Shown one piece after another: positions 33,492 through 40,925 of a DNA stretch of 64,000 nt. The notes beneath the pieces are model-generated. The model was not told the DNA's origin and did no database searches. It saw only the letters and a program-made list of their open reading frames with translations. The translations under genes and the position numbers were made by a program. This DNA comes from Verrucomicrobiia bacterium (GTDB lineage: Bacteria > Verrucomicrobiota > Verrucomicrobiia > Verrucomicrobiales > Akkermansiaceae): assembly GCA_947462875.1 (NCBI GenBank), contig CANHQJ010000001.1:1-64000 (forward strand). The letters run 5' to 3'. The stretch's first letter is position 1; every line of letters begins with the position of its first letter.

Positions 33492-35855
33492 ATGAAATTA
33501 AACGAGCAGGCGATACTGCGATTCATGAGCGATGCGGCCTATAAGCCGATGGACCAATCCCAGATGGCGCGGGCCCTGGAAATTCATTCGAACGATCGCG
33601 CGGCGCTGCGCAACATTCTCAGCAAGCTCGCGGCGGCAGGGAAAATCTTGCAAGGGAAGGCATCGCGTTATGAATTGAGCAAAGAAACGTCCAAGGCACG
33701 CACGCCGAAACAACTGGTCGGCACAATCCGTTTTGCGCCCAAAGGCTTTGCCTGGGTCTATGCGGATGCGGCGGCACCGGAAAACAAGGACTGGGACTTC
33801 ACGCAGTTCGATCGCTTTCGCGCCGAGCAACGCGATTGCGGCACGGCGCTGGATGGGGATCGCGTGTTGGTGAATGTGCTGACGCAGCCGAAGTTTTCCC
33901 GCCAAGGCGGACGTTTCACGGAATCGGAACTGGAAGAAGTGGCACCGAAGGTGCGGGTGGAGCAGGTGATCTCGCGCCGCAGTGGCAAGGTGGTGGGGAT
34001 TTTCAGGCGCAAGGCGAAGTTCTGCTGGGTCGATGTGGATGACGTGGCCTTGAAAGGTTCGGTCGATCTCACGGTCGATACCACCGCGCAGCCGGGGCAG
34101 ATGGTGGTTCTGGAGATCGACCGCTGGGACCAGCCGCAACAAGCTCCGAAGGGCCGTGTGTTGGAGGTCCTCGGATGGCCGGGCGACCCTGGCGTGGATA
34201 TCCTGGCGGTGATCCATCGCAATGGCCTGCGCACGACATTTACCGATGTGGTGATGGCCGAGGCGCATGCCACGCCGGAGACGATTCCGTTAGAGGAAAT
34301 GAAACGGCGTGAAGACTGGCGCGATCGACTGGTGATGACCATCGACCCCGCCGATGCGAAGGACCACGACGACGCGATCTGGGTCGAGCGCATTTCGTCG
34401 GGCTGGCGTCTCGCGGTGCACATCGCCGATGTTTCCTACTACGTCAAGCCCGGCTCGGCGATGGATGTCGAGGCGCAGAAACGGGGGAACTCTACCTACC
34501 TCGTCGATCGCGTCCTGCCGATGCTGCCTCCCGAGTTGAGCAATGGCATTTGTTCGCTCAAGCCGGATGTCGATCGTTTGACGAAATGCGCCATGATGGA
34601 GATCGATCACAGCGGCCGCATCGCCAAGGCGGAGTTTTTTGATGCGGTGATCCACAGCCGCGCCAAACTTTCCTATGAAGAAGCGCAGGCCATGCTCGAT
34701 GGCGATGACAGCGGCGATCCCGAAGCCACGGCGATGGTGCGGGAGGCGTGGAAAATGGCATCGCGCATGCGCGAACTGCGTTTCAAGATGGGCTCGCTCG
34801 ATCTCGAATTTCCCGAGTTCCGCGTGATTCTCGACGACAAAGGCCAGGCCTGCGAGGTGCGCGAGGTGATCCACACCAGCAGCCACCAGCTGATCGAGGA
34901 ATGCATGCTCGCGGCGAACGATGCCGTGGCGCTGGCGCTGAAACGCCGGCAAAAACCGGTGGTGCACCGCGTGCATGAAGATCCGGATTTTGACAAACTC
35001 AATGCCTTCGCCGAGACCGCGCGCGGCTTCGGCTACAAGGTCGGCGATCTCAGCAATCGGGTACATGTCCAGCAGTTGTTAGACTCTGCCAAGGGCAATC
35101 CCGATGAGCACGTGATCAAACTCGGTTTGCTCAAGAGCCTCAAGCGGGCGCAGTATGATGTGGATCCGTTAGGCCACTATGGTTTGGCAAAGCCGGACTA
35201 CTGCCACTTCACCAGTCCTATCCGTCGCTACGCCGACCTCATCGTCCACCGCGCCCTGCAACCCTTGCTGCGCAATGCGCCGAAGGTCTGCGATCGAACA
35301 CCGGCGCAACGCGAATTGATCGAGATCGCCCAGCACATTTCCACTACCGAGCGGACATCCGCCGGAGCGGAAAGCGAGACGAAATTGCTCAAACTCATGG
35401 AGTGGCTGGCGAAGGCGGGCGAGATGAAGGATGCGCCGACCTTCGAGGGTATGATCACCGAGGTGCGGCCCATGGGATTGTTTGTCGAGGCGATTGCCAT
35501 CGGCATGAAAGGCGTGGTCAAGCGCGAGGACCTGCCGCCGGGCGATTGGTACTTCGATGCCGCGCGTTTGCGATTCACGAGCCGTGAAGGCGGCGAATTC
35601 CGCGCCGGGCAGGCCGTGCCCTTGCGTGTGGGCAAGGTCGATTTTGCGAGAAAGTTTGTCGATTTCAGCATCGCTGGGGAAGCGCGTGAACCGCGTGGCA
35701 AAACCGAACGATCCAACAAACAAGGCGCTCGCAAGCAAGGCAACCGCGGCAGAAAACCACAGGGCGCGAAAGAACCGGCACGTCCTGCCACCAAACAAGC
35801 CCGCAAGCGCGAGGAACCGAAAACAGAGAAGCCCAAAAGCAGACGTAGGCGATGA
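33492..35855 (+). CDS. rnr: Ribonuclease R
   Basis: 787 residues from ATG 33492. An N-terminal winged-helix segment and cold-shock/OB domains precede the RNB catalytic domain, whose acidic motif is MTIDPADAKDHDDAIWVE. An S1 domain (GMITEVRPMGLFVEAIAIGMKGVVKRED) and a Lys/Arg-rich disordered tail end the protein. This processive 3'-5' exonuclease degrades structured RNA and acts in rRNA and mRNA decay. ATG 33423 and 33351 are longer in-frame options; 33492 is preceded by AAGGTG. Confidence 0.93.
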   Translation: MKLNEQAILRFMSDAAYKPMDQSQMARALEIHSNDRAALRNILSKLAAAGKILQGKASRYELSKETSKARTPKQLVGTIRFAPKGFAWVYADAAAPENKDWDFTQFDRFRAEQRDCGTALDGDRVLVNVLTQPKFSRQGGRFTESELEEVAPKVRVEQVISRRSGKVVGIFRRKAKFCWVDVDDVALKGSVDLTVDTTAQPGQMVVLEIDRWDQPQQAPKGRVLEVLGWPGDPGVDILAVIHRNGLRTTFTDVVMAEAHATPETIPLEEMKRREDWRDRLVMTIDPADAKDHDDAIWVERISSGWRLAVHIADVSYYVKPGSAMDVEAQKRGNSTYLVDRVLPMLPPELSNGICSLKPDVDRLTKCAMMEIDHSGRIAKAEFFDAVIHSRAKLSYEEAQAMLDGDDSGDPEATAMVREAWKMASRMRELRFKMGSLDLEFPEFRVILDDKGQACEVREVIHTSSHQLIEECMLAANDAVALALKRRQKPVVHRVHEDPDFDKLNAFAETARGFGYKVGDLSNRVHVQQLLDSAKGNPDEHVIKLGLLKSLKRAQYDVDPLGHYGLAKPDYCHFTSPIRRYADLIVHRALQPLLRNAPKVCDRTPAQRELIEIAQHISTTERTSAGAESETKLLKLMEWLAKAGEMKDAPTFEGMITEVRPMGLFVEAIAIGMKGVVKREDLPPGDWYFDAARLRFTSREGGEFRAGQAVPLRVGKVDFARKFVDFSIAGEAREPRGKTERSNKQGARKQGNRGRKPQGAKEPARPATKQARKREEPKTEKPKSRRRR

Positions 35856-35879
35856 GTGGCGGAGGCGTCCCGCCTCCAA
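35856..35879. repeat. GC-rich palindrome, left copy
   Basis: GGAGGCG-TCC-CGCCTCC, a 7-bp stem with 3-nt loop. Reverse-complemented, it matches the element at 36757-36785 through GGCGGGACGCC and a shared CGCCAC. It sits between the rnr stop and the first small membrane paralog. No T-run follows, so it is probably a dispersed repeat rather than a terminator. Confidence 0.65.
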
Positions 35880-35898
35880 GCCGATCTAACGGAATTCC

Positions 35899-36315
35899 AT
35901 GATGGAAGCACCCACGCTATCACGATTTCTTCTCCGCAGCCGAGTGCTGTGGTTGACGATCTTTAGTCTGATGTTCTTTTCCTGGGCTTGGTGGGATTCG
36001 GAGCGATATGTGACAGCATTAAGTGTTGTGGTGGGTCGAAGATTTGAGGTTTTTATGCAAAGTGTCGATGGGGGCTGCTCAATTAATACTAATTCTAATG
36101 GCGGCTATTTTTACGGAGTCCCTGTGCAATTCATTCGCGATCCCATGTATCCTTTTTCTGGGAAAAGGACTCCGATGGATTATTGGTACCCACAAACCAG
36201 CTACTCGACACTGCTGATCCTCACTCTCATCCTCAGCACCTTGTGGCACGCATGGCGTTGGCATGTCATTCGCAAACACTTCCAAGCGACAAACCAAACT
36301 AACGGAATTTTATGA
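35899..36315 (+). CDS. Small two-TM membrane protein, tandem paralog 1
   Basis: 138 residues, function unknown. Predicted TM at about 15-32 and 101-117 bracket a variable, presumably external segment with Cys, Asn and Gly (GGCSINTNSNGGYFYG). The N terminus MMEAPTLSRFLLRSR is the same as in the next gene except for nothing in those 15 residues, and the end (WRWHVIRKH) is alike. The middle is AT-rich and unrelated. Stop overlaps the start of paralog 2 by 4 bp. Confidence 0.7.
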   Translation: MMEAPTLSRFLLRSRVLWLTIFSLMFFSWAWWDSERYVTALSVVVGRRFEVFMQSVDGGCSINTNSNGGYFYGVPVQFIRDPMYPFSGKRTPMDYWYPQTSYSTLLILTLILSTLWHAWRWHVIRKHFQATNQTNGIL

Positions 36316-36746
36316 TGGAAGCACCCACGCTATCGCGCTTTCTTCTCCGCAGCCGCGCTTTGTGGCTGACGGTGTTCATGCTGGTGTTTTTGTCGTGGGC
36401 TTGGCGGGATTCTATGGAATACGATACGGTATTGCATTATCGATCGAAAAGCGGGCGCGCTTTCTCGATTCATTCATGCAATGGCGGCATCGGCTATACT
36501 TCCGGAGGAGATGTTGGTTTGTTTATCATGTTGTTTTCTGAAAAAAAGGTGTTTGGAGACATGAAGATCTTTCGAGGTATCGTATTGGGCGGCGATAATG
36601 AGAAACTTTACATATTATATTCCAGACCTGATGTCACTTATGGGGTTTTGATGGTGATCACTCTAGGGTTATGCAGCGCCTCGCTTTTGTGGCGTTGGCG
36701 TGTGATTCGCAAGCACACTCAAGAAGATAATCTAACAAACAGGTAG
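36312..36746 (+). CDS. Small two-TM membrane protein, tandem paralog 2
   Basis: 144 residues. Same start as the upstream gene (MMEAPTLSRFLLRSR, then ALWLT in place of VLWLT), with TM helices at about 15-30 and 110-126 and the same membrane-exit motif WRWRVIRKH. The middle (RSKSGRAFSIHSCNGGIGYTS and following) shares little with paralog 1. The start codon lies in ATGATG and overlaps the previous stop. Conserved ends around a divergent core suggest duplication followed by diversification or recombination. Confidence 0.7.
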   Translation: MMEAPTLSRFLLRSRALWLTVFMLVFLSWAWRDSMEYDTVLHYRSKSGRAFSIHSCNGGIGYTSGGDVGLFIMLFSEKKVFGDMKIFRGIVLGGDNEKLYILYSRPDVTYGVLMVITLGLCSASLLWRWRVIRKHTQEDNLTNR

Positions 36747-36756
36747 CGTGATTTTT

Positions 36757-36785
36757 TGGCATGCGGGCGGGACGCCCGCGCCACG
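36757..36785. repeat. GC-rich palindrome, right copy (inverted)
   Basis: GCGGGCG-GGA-CGCCCGC, 7-bp stem with 3-nt loop, ending one base before the M48 stop codon. It is the inverse of the 35856-35879 element, so the paralog pair lies between oppositely oriented copies. T-bases lie on the 5' side of the stem, so it is not a canonical terminator in either direction. Confidence 0.65.
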
Positions 36786-38045
36786 TTAGCGCAGTTTTTC
36801 CAAGGCCGCTAGGCGTTGGGCGAGGGGAGGGTGGGAGTAGTCCAGTGCGATGCGCAGGGCGTGCGGGGTGGGGTGCGATAGATTGTCGGTCGTGAGTTTT
36901 TTCAACGCGGTGATCAGGGACTCGGGTGAGCCGGTGTGTTTGGCGGCGTAGGCATCGGCTTCGAACTCATGCTTGCGCGACCAGCGGTTGCTGAAAATTC
37001 CTAACAAGCGCGAGGCGGGGGAAAAGAGGATGCCGAATAGCACCAGCCCGACATGCGGGCTGATGGTGGCGACACCGAAGGCATCGAAGAGCAGTCGCGC
37101 GAAGGCACCCTGCGGATCGGTGGCGAGGCCGATGAGGAAAAACAACACGGCGCTTTGTATGATGGAGGCCACCAGGCGCTGCGGGATGTGTTTGCAGCGG
37201 AAATGGCCGATTTCATGCGCGAGAATCGCCACCAGTTCCTCGGTGCTGTGCTTGGCGATGAGGGTATCGAACAAGGCGATTTTTTTCGTTTTGCCAAAGC
37301 CGGTGAAAAACGCGTTGGCCTTGGTCGAGCGCTTTGAGCCATCCATGACGTAAAGCCCCACGATCGGGAAGTCGCAGCGTTTTGCCATCGCCTCGATCGC
37401 ATCGCGCAGTTCGCCCTCGGGCATGGGCTCGAATTTGTTGAACAGCGGCAGAATCACCGCGGGGGCGAGCCACATCATCAGCAGCTGAAAGGCCGAGAGG
37501 CAGAGCCAGGCCCAGACCCAGGCATGCGCGACGTTGGCAAAAATCCACAGGATCGCTGCCGCCAGCGGCAGGCCGATGACGATGCCTAACAGAATGCTCT
37601 TGATTTGGTCGAGCGCATAGAGTTTCGGCGTCGTTTTGTTGAAGCCGAATTTTTCCTCGATCACAAAGGTATCGTAGATCGCCAGCGGCAGGCTGAGCAG
37701 GTATTGGCTGAAAAACAGAATGCCGAGGAAGGCGAGACCCGTGCGGATGGGGGAGTCGGGGAACCATTGCCGCGTGAGCTCATCCAGCCAACCGAAGCCG
37801 CCCAGGCCCCAGAAGGCCAGCAGAAGGGTCAGGCCGAAGGCGGACTCGGCGATGGAAAAACGCGCGGACGTGATCGAATAGGCACGCGCCTTCTCATAGG
37901 ACTCCTGCGTCCACAAGTCCCGCAGCGCGGCGGGGACGTCCGGGGAAAACGATTTGAGATTCAGCAGCGTGGCGAGCAATTCCAGTTTCCAAAACAGAAA
38001 CAATAGGATAAAAAGCGACACCGCCATGAACTTCCCGTCAATCAT
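36786..38045 (-). CDS. M48 family metalloprotease, Ste24-like
   Basis: 419 residues from ATG 38045 (38027 and 38093 also fit). Zinc site HEIGH in VAILAHEIGHFRCKH, with the third ligand Glu downstream (RKHEFEADAYA). Multiple TM helices at about 7-25, 60-80, 100-120, 145-170 and 180-200. This is the CAAX-protease-like layout used in bacteria for membrane protein quality control. The 5' end meets the divergent lipoprotein gene; starts overlap or nearly touch. Confidence 0.92.
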   Translation of the reverse strand: MIDGKFMAVSLFILLFLFWKLELLATLLNLKSFSPDVPAALRDLWTQESYEKARAYSITSARFSIAESAFGLTLLLAFWGLGGFGWLDELTRQWFPDSPIRTGLAFLGILFFSQYLLSLPLAIYDTFVIEEKFGFNKTTPKLYALDQIKSILLGIVIGLPLAAAILWIFANVAHAWVWAWLCLSAFQLLMMWLAPAVILPLFNKFEPMPEGELRDAIEAMAKRCDFPIVGLYVMDGSKRSTKANAFFTGFGKTKKIALFDTLIAKHSTEELVAILAHEIGHFRCKHIPQRLVASIIQSAVLFFLIGLATDPQGAFARLLFDAFGVATISPHVGLVLFGILFSPASRLLGIFSNRWSRKHEFEADAYAAKHTGSPESLITALKKLTTDNLSHPTPHALRIALDYSHPPLAQRLAALEKLR

Positions 38046-38688
38046 TGCCAAACCTGTAAATTCCGTGAGATGCATACGTACGGGCTTCATCATCGCGATT
38101 GCCGGATGTTTGTCAAACTGTGCGAGCCTGATTGCAAAAAAGGATACCTATGGCAGCAAGGGCCCCGGCGTGAAAATCAATGGTGCCACCGTGCGCATGC
38201 AGGTCAATCCGCAGGGATCTGCGGATGGAGCCATGGCATTCAGCGCGATGGTGGTGGCGGTCGGCGTGGCGACGATGGAGGGCCCCTTTCGCTGGCGCAT
38301 CGAGGCGGTGGGCACGCCGGGAGTGCATCAATCTCTCGTGGTGCATCGGCTGCACACCAGCACGGCGAAATCCAAACGCAAGGAGTGGTATCCGGCGGAC
38401 AAGCTCAATCAACGCGCGGACTTCCGCACCAGCAAGGAGCAGCCCACGCTGTCGCGTGCGCGCTACGAGATTCCCGGTTTGCTGCAAGTCACCGCGGAGA
38501 AAGACGGCAAGCTGACCATTCTCGCCGATGTCTCCGTCAGCACGGCGCAGCGCCGCGAGAGAAAACTGGTGCGTTTCCAGCTCGATCCGCAACAGAAGCG
38601 CGCGGATGAATTCATTTTCCTGCCCGTGGAAATCGTCAAAACGATAGGCAAGGACTGGGACGAACTGGAGGATCCGAATTGGGATTGA
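38026..38688 (+). CDS. Lipoprotein of unknown function
   Basis: 220 residues from ATG 38026. A hydrophobic stretch GFIIAIAGCLSNC offers two lipobox-like Cys (IAGC preferred). An alternative GTG at 38065 would avoid overlap with the M48 gene but makes the signal peptide very short. The mature part is beta-rich with a Pro/Lys patch and ends in EIVKTIGKDWDELEDPNWD. No family recognised. The long antisense frame over this region is a shadow. Confidence 0.72.
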   Translation: MNFPSIIAKPVNSVRCIRTGFIIAIAGCLSNCASLIAKKDTYGSKGPGVKINGATVRMQVNPQGSADGAMAFSAMVVAVGVATMEGPFRWRIEAVGTPGVHQSLVVHRLHTSTAKSKRKEWYPADKLNQRADFRTSKEQPTLSRARYEIPGLLQVTAEKDGKLTILADVSVSTAQRRERKLVRFQLDPQQKRADEFIFLPVEIVKTIGKDWDELEDPNWD

Positions 38689-38739
38689 TGTGCCTTCGGG
38701 GGTGAAAGGTTTGGTGGATGTGGGCCGTATCCATTCCCG

Positions 38740-40071
38740 ATGAGGAAGCGATTCTTGCGGGGCGTGTTGGGTTTGGTGATGTTGTTGGCGCTGCCGATCG
38801 GGGCGGCGCAGCCGGAAGTGGTGGAGACGCTGGACATCGCGCGGGTATGGGCGGGGCATCCGGCGGATTTTTGTTTGCTCACGAAAGCGCCGCATCAGTT
38901 TGTGGCATTTTATGATGACAAACGCCAGTGGACCGTGGCGCAGCGCCGCTTGGAGGAAAAAACGTGGCGTTTCACCAAGCTGCCGCTCACCACGGGATGG
39001 GATAGTCACAACTACCTGACCATGGCTCTCGATGAGGAGGGCTTCCTGCACTTGAGCGGTGATATGCACTGTGTGCCGCTGAACTATTATCGCAGTGAAA
39101 AACCCTACGATGCGAGCTCGCTGCGTCGGATCGACCGCATGGTGGGCGAGCAGGAAAATCGCACCACCTATCCGAAATTTTTCCGCGGGCCGAAAGGGGA
39201 ATTGATCTTCATGTATCGCGATGGCAGCAGCGGCAATGGCAATCAGATTTTCAACCAGTATGATCTCGCGAGCAAGACGTGGAAACGTTTGTTGGATCAG
39301 CCGCTCACCGATGGGGAAGGGCAGCGCAACGCGTATTTTTCCGGTCCGGTGATGGGGCCTGATGGAGCCTTTCATATGTCGTGGGTGTGGCGCGAGTCGC
39401 CCGATGCCGCGACGAATCATGACCTCAGCTACGCCCGTAGCAAGGACCTGCGGACTTGGGAAACGGCGGCAGGAAAAGTGCTGACCTTGCCGATCCGGCT
39501 GAATGATGGCGCGGTGGTGGATGCGGTGCCTGTGCAAGGCGGCATGATCAATGGCAATCATCGCATTGGTTTCGACGCGAAGGGGCAGGTGATTCTCAGC
39601 TATCACAAACACGATAAAAACGGCAACACCCAGCCCTGGAACGCGCGCTGGGAAAACGGAAAATGGAGTTTTTCCCAAATCACCGATTGGCCGTGGCGCT
39701 GGGAATTCGGTGGCGGCGGCACCTTGAATTTCGGCATCCATCTGGGTCCTGTGCAAGCGGAGGCGGATGGCTCTCTGATGCAGAGTTTTCGCCATGCGGA
39801 ATTCGGCGGCGGCACCTGGCGCATCGACCCAGTGACCCTGAAGACCGTGGGCAAAATCAGCCGTAGAACCACGCCGCCGGCGCTCGGTAAACTTGAAGGT
39901 TCTTTTCCGGGGCTTAGCGTGCGTTTCAAGGGCGACGATGGTGACGCGCCCCAACCGCAAACGCACTATCTCATCCGCTGGGAAACGCTGGAAGCCAATC
40001 GCGATCAACCTCGTCCGCAGCCCTGGCCCGGGCCATCGATGCTGCGACTGTATCAGGTGAAAAAGCCCTAA
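38740..40071 (+). CDS. Secreted BNR_4-type beta-propeller protein
   Basis: 443 residues. Signal peptide (FLRGVLGLVMLLALPIGAAQ, cleavage near 23). Repeated blade motifs such as GWDSHNYLTMALDEEGFLHLSG, GPKGELIFMYRDG, GPDGAFHMSWVWRE and SYHKHDKNGNTQPWNARW fit BNR_4 propellers. Relatives include polysaccharide lyases (PL24/25-like), so a glycan-active role is possible, but catalytic residues cannot be confirmed by eye. Stands alone between the lipoprotein gene and the ACIII locus. Confidence 0.8.
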   Translation: MRKRFLRGVLGLVMLLALPIGAAQPEVVETLDIARVWAGHPADFCLLTKAPHQFVAFYDDKRQWTVAQRRLEEKTWRFTKLPLTTGWDSHNYLTMALDEEGFLHLSGDMHCVPLNYYRSEKPYDASSLRRIDRMVGEQENRTTYPKFFRGPKGELIFMYRDGSSGNGNQIFNQYDLASKTWKRLLDQPLTDGEGQRNAYFSGPVMGPDGAFHMSWVWRESPDAATNHDLSYARSKDLRTWETAAGKVLTLPIRLNDGAVVDAVPVQGGMINGNHRIGFDAKGQVILSYHKHDKNGNTQPWNARWENGKWSFSQITDWPWRWEFGGGGTLNFGIHLGPVQAEADGSLMQSFRHAEFGGGTWRIDPVTLKTVGKISRRTTPPALGKLEGSFPGLSVRFKGDDGDAPQPQTHYLIRWETLEANRDQPRPQPWPGPSMLRLYQVKKP

Positions 40072-40136
40072 ACTCCTTACTACGGGCGCGTTCATGAATT
40101 CCTCGCACAAAAATGTGCGTGTGCCACAAGATTTTG

Positions 40137-40156
40137 CTTGTGAAATTTTTCACAAG
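40137..40156. promoter_or_regulatory. CRP/FNR-family-like operator upstream of actA
   Basis: The 20 bases have 9-bp inverted arms (CTTGTGAAA / TTTCACAAG) and contain TGTGA-N6-TCACA, the CRP consensus half-sites. The site is 29 bp before the actA ATG, so it would overlap or lie just downstream of a promoter, as expected for repression or local activation. A second small hairpin (CGCACA/TGTGCG) is at 40104-40119. No crp gene lies in the window. Confidence 0.6.
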
Positions 40157-40184
40157 CAGGCAGATTCCGCCACCGCAACTCGCC

Positions 40185-40898
40185 ATGGCCAATATTTTTC
40201 CTCGCTGGACCAATTTACTACCGTTGAAAATCGCATTTTGTGCTGGAACCGCCGCCGTGGGTGTGGTGGCTGCTTTCACGGTTTATGCGACTCCGAAGGC
40301 GACCGTGGTCGGCTATCAACCTTCGCAACCGATTCCGTTTTCTCACAAAATCCACGTCGATCAGCTCGGGTTGGATTGCCGCTATTGCCACTCGTTTGTG
40401 GACAATTCGGACCACTCGAACCTGCCATCGGCGAACACCTGCTGGAACTGCCACCAGCACGTGCAACGTCAGAGTCCCAAGCTGGAGCCGCTGCATCGCG
40501 CGATGGACAAAACCCATCCGCTCTACGATGGCAAGCCGATCCAGTGGGTGAAGGTGCACAAGGCCCCCGACTACGTGAAATTCAGCCACAGCGCCCACGT
40601 CAACCGCGGCGTGTCCTGCGTCAGCTGCCACGGCCAGGTCGATCAAATGGAAGTCGTCTATCACGCGAAGGCGCACTCCATGGGCTTCTGCCTCGATTGC
40701 CACCGCAACCCCGCCGACAACGTTCGTCCGCTGGAGGAAGTCTTCAATCTGAAATACGATCCTGCCGAGTATCTGAAACAGCATGTGGTGCTCAACGACA
40801 AGGGCGAGCGCATCAGCGACCCGAAAGAGTTCGGCAAGAAATTGTCCGATGTCTTCAAGCTGCAACCGCGTGAAAGCTGCGCCACCTGCCACCATTAA
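40185..40898 (+). CDS. actA: ActA, pentahaem cytochrome c subunit of alternative complex III
   Basis: 237 residues from ATG 40185. One N-terminal TM helix (about 12-34), then five CxxCH haem sites: CRYCH 65-69, CWNCH 86-90, CVSCH 145-149, CLDCH 169-173, CATCH 232-236. ACIII oxidises menaquinol and passes electrons to periplasmic carriers in place of cytochrome bc1. First gene of the locus, behind a CRP-like site. The leader lacks a clear Shine-Dalgarno. Confidence 0.93.
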   Translation: MANIFPRWTNLLPLKIAFCAGTAAVGVVAAFTVYATPKATVVGYQPSQPIPFSHKIHVDQLGLDCRYCHSFVDNSDHSNLPSANTCWNCHQHVQRQSPKLEPLHRAMDKTHPLYDGKPIQWVKVHKAPDYVKFSHSAHVNRGVSCVSCHGQVDQMEVVYHAKAHSMGFCLDCHRNPADNVRPLEEVFNLKYDPAEYLKQHVVLNDKGERISDPKEFGKKLSDVFKLQPRESCATCHH

Positions 40899-40925
40899 TT
40901 TTTCCCAACCGATTTTCCCACGACC

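Noticed and set aside
36757-36785. Terminator for the paralog pair or the M48 gene
   Set aside because: The hairpin is good, but the T-run lies on the wrong side of the stem for both strands.
38113-40110. 665-residue minus-strand ORF
   Set aside because: Arg/His-rich composition and complete overlap with the lipoprotein and BNR_4 genes, both of which have clear signal peptides and domains.
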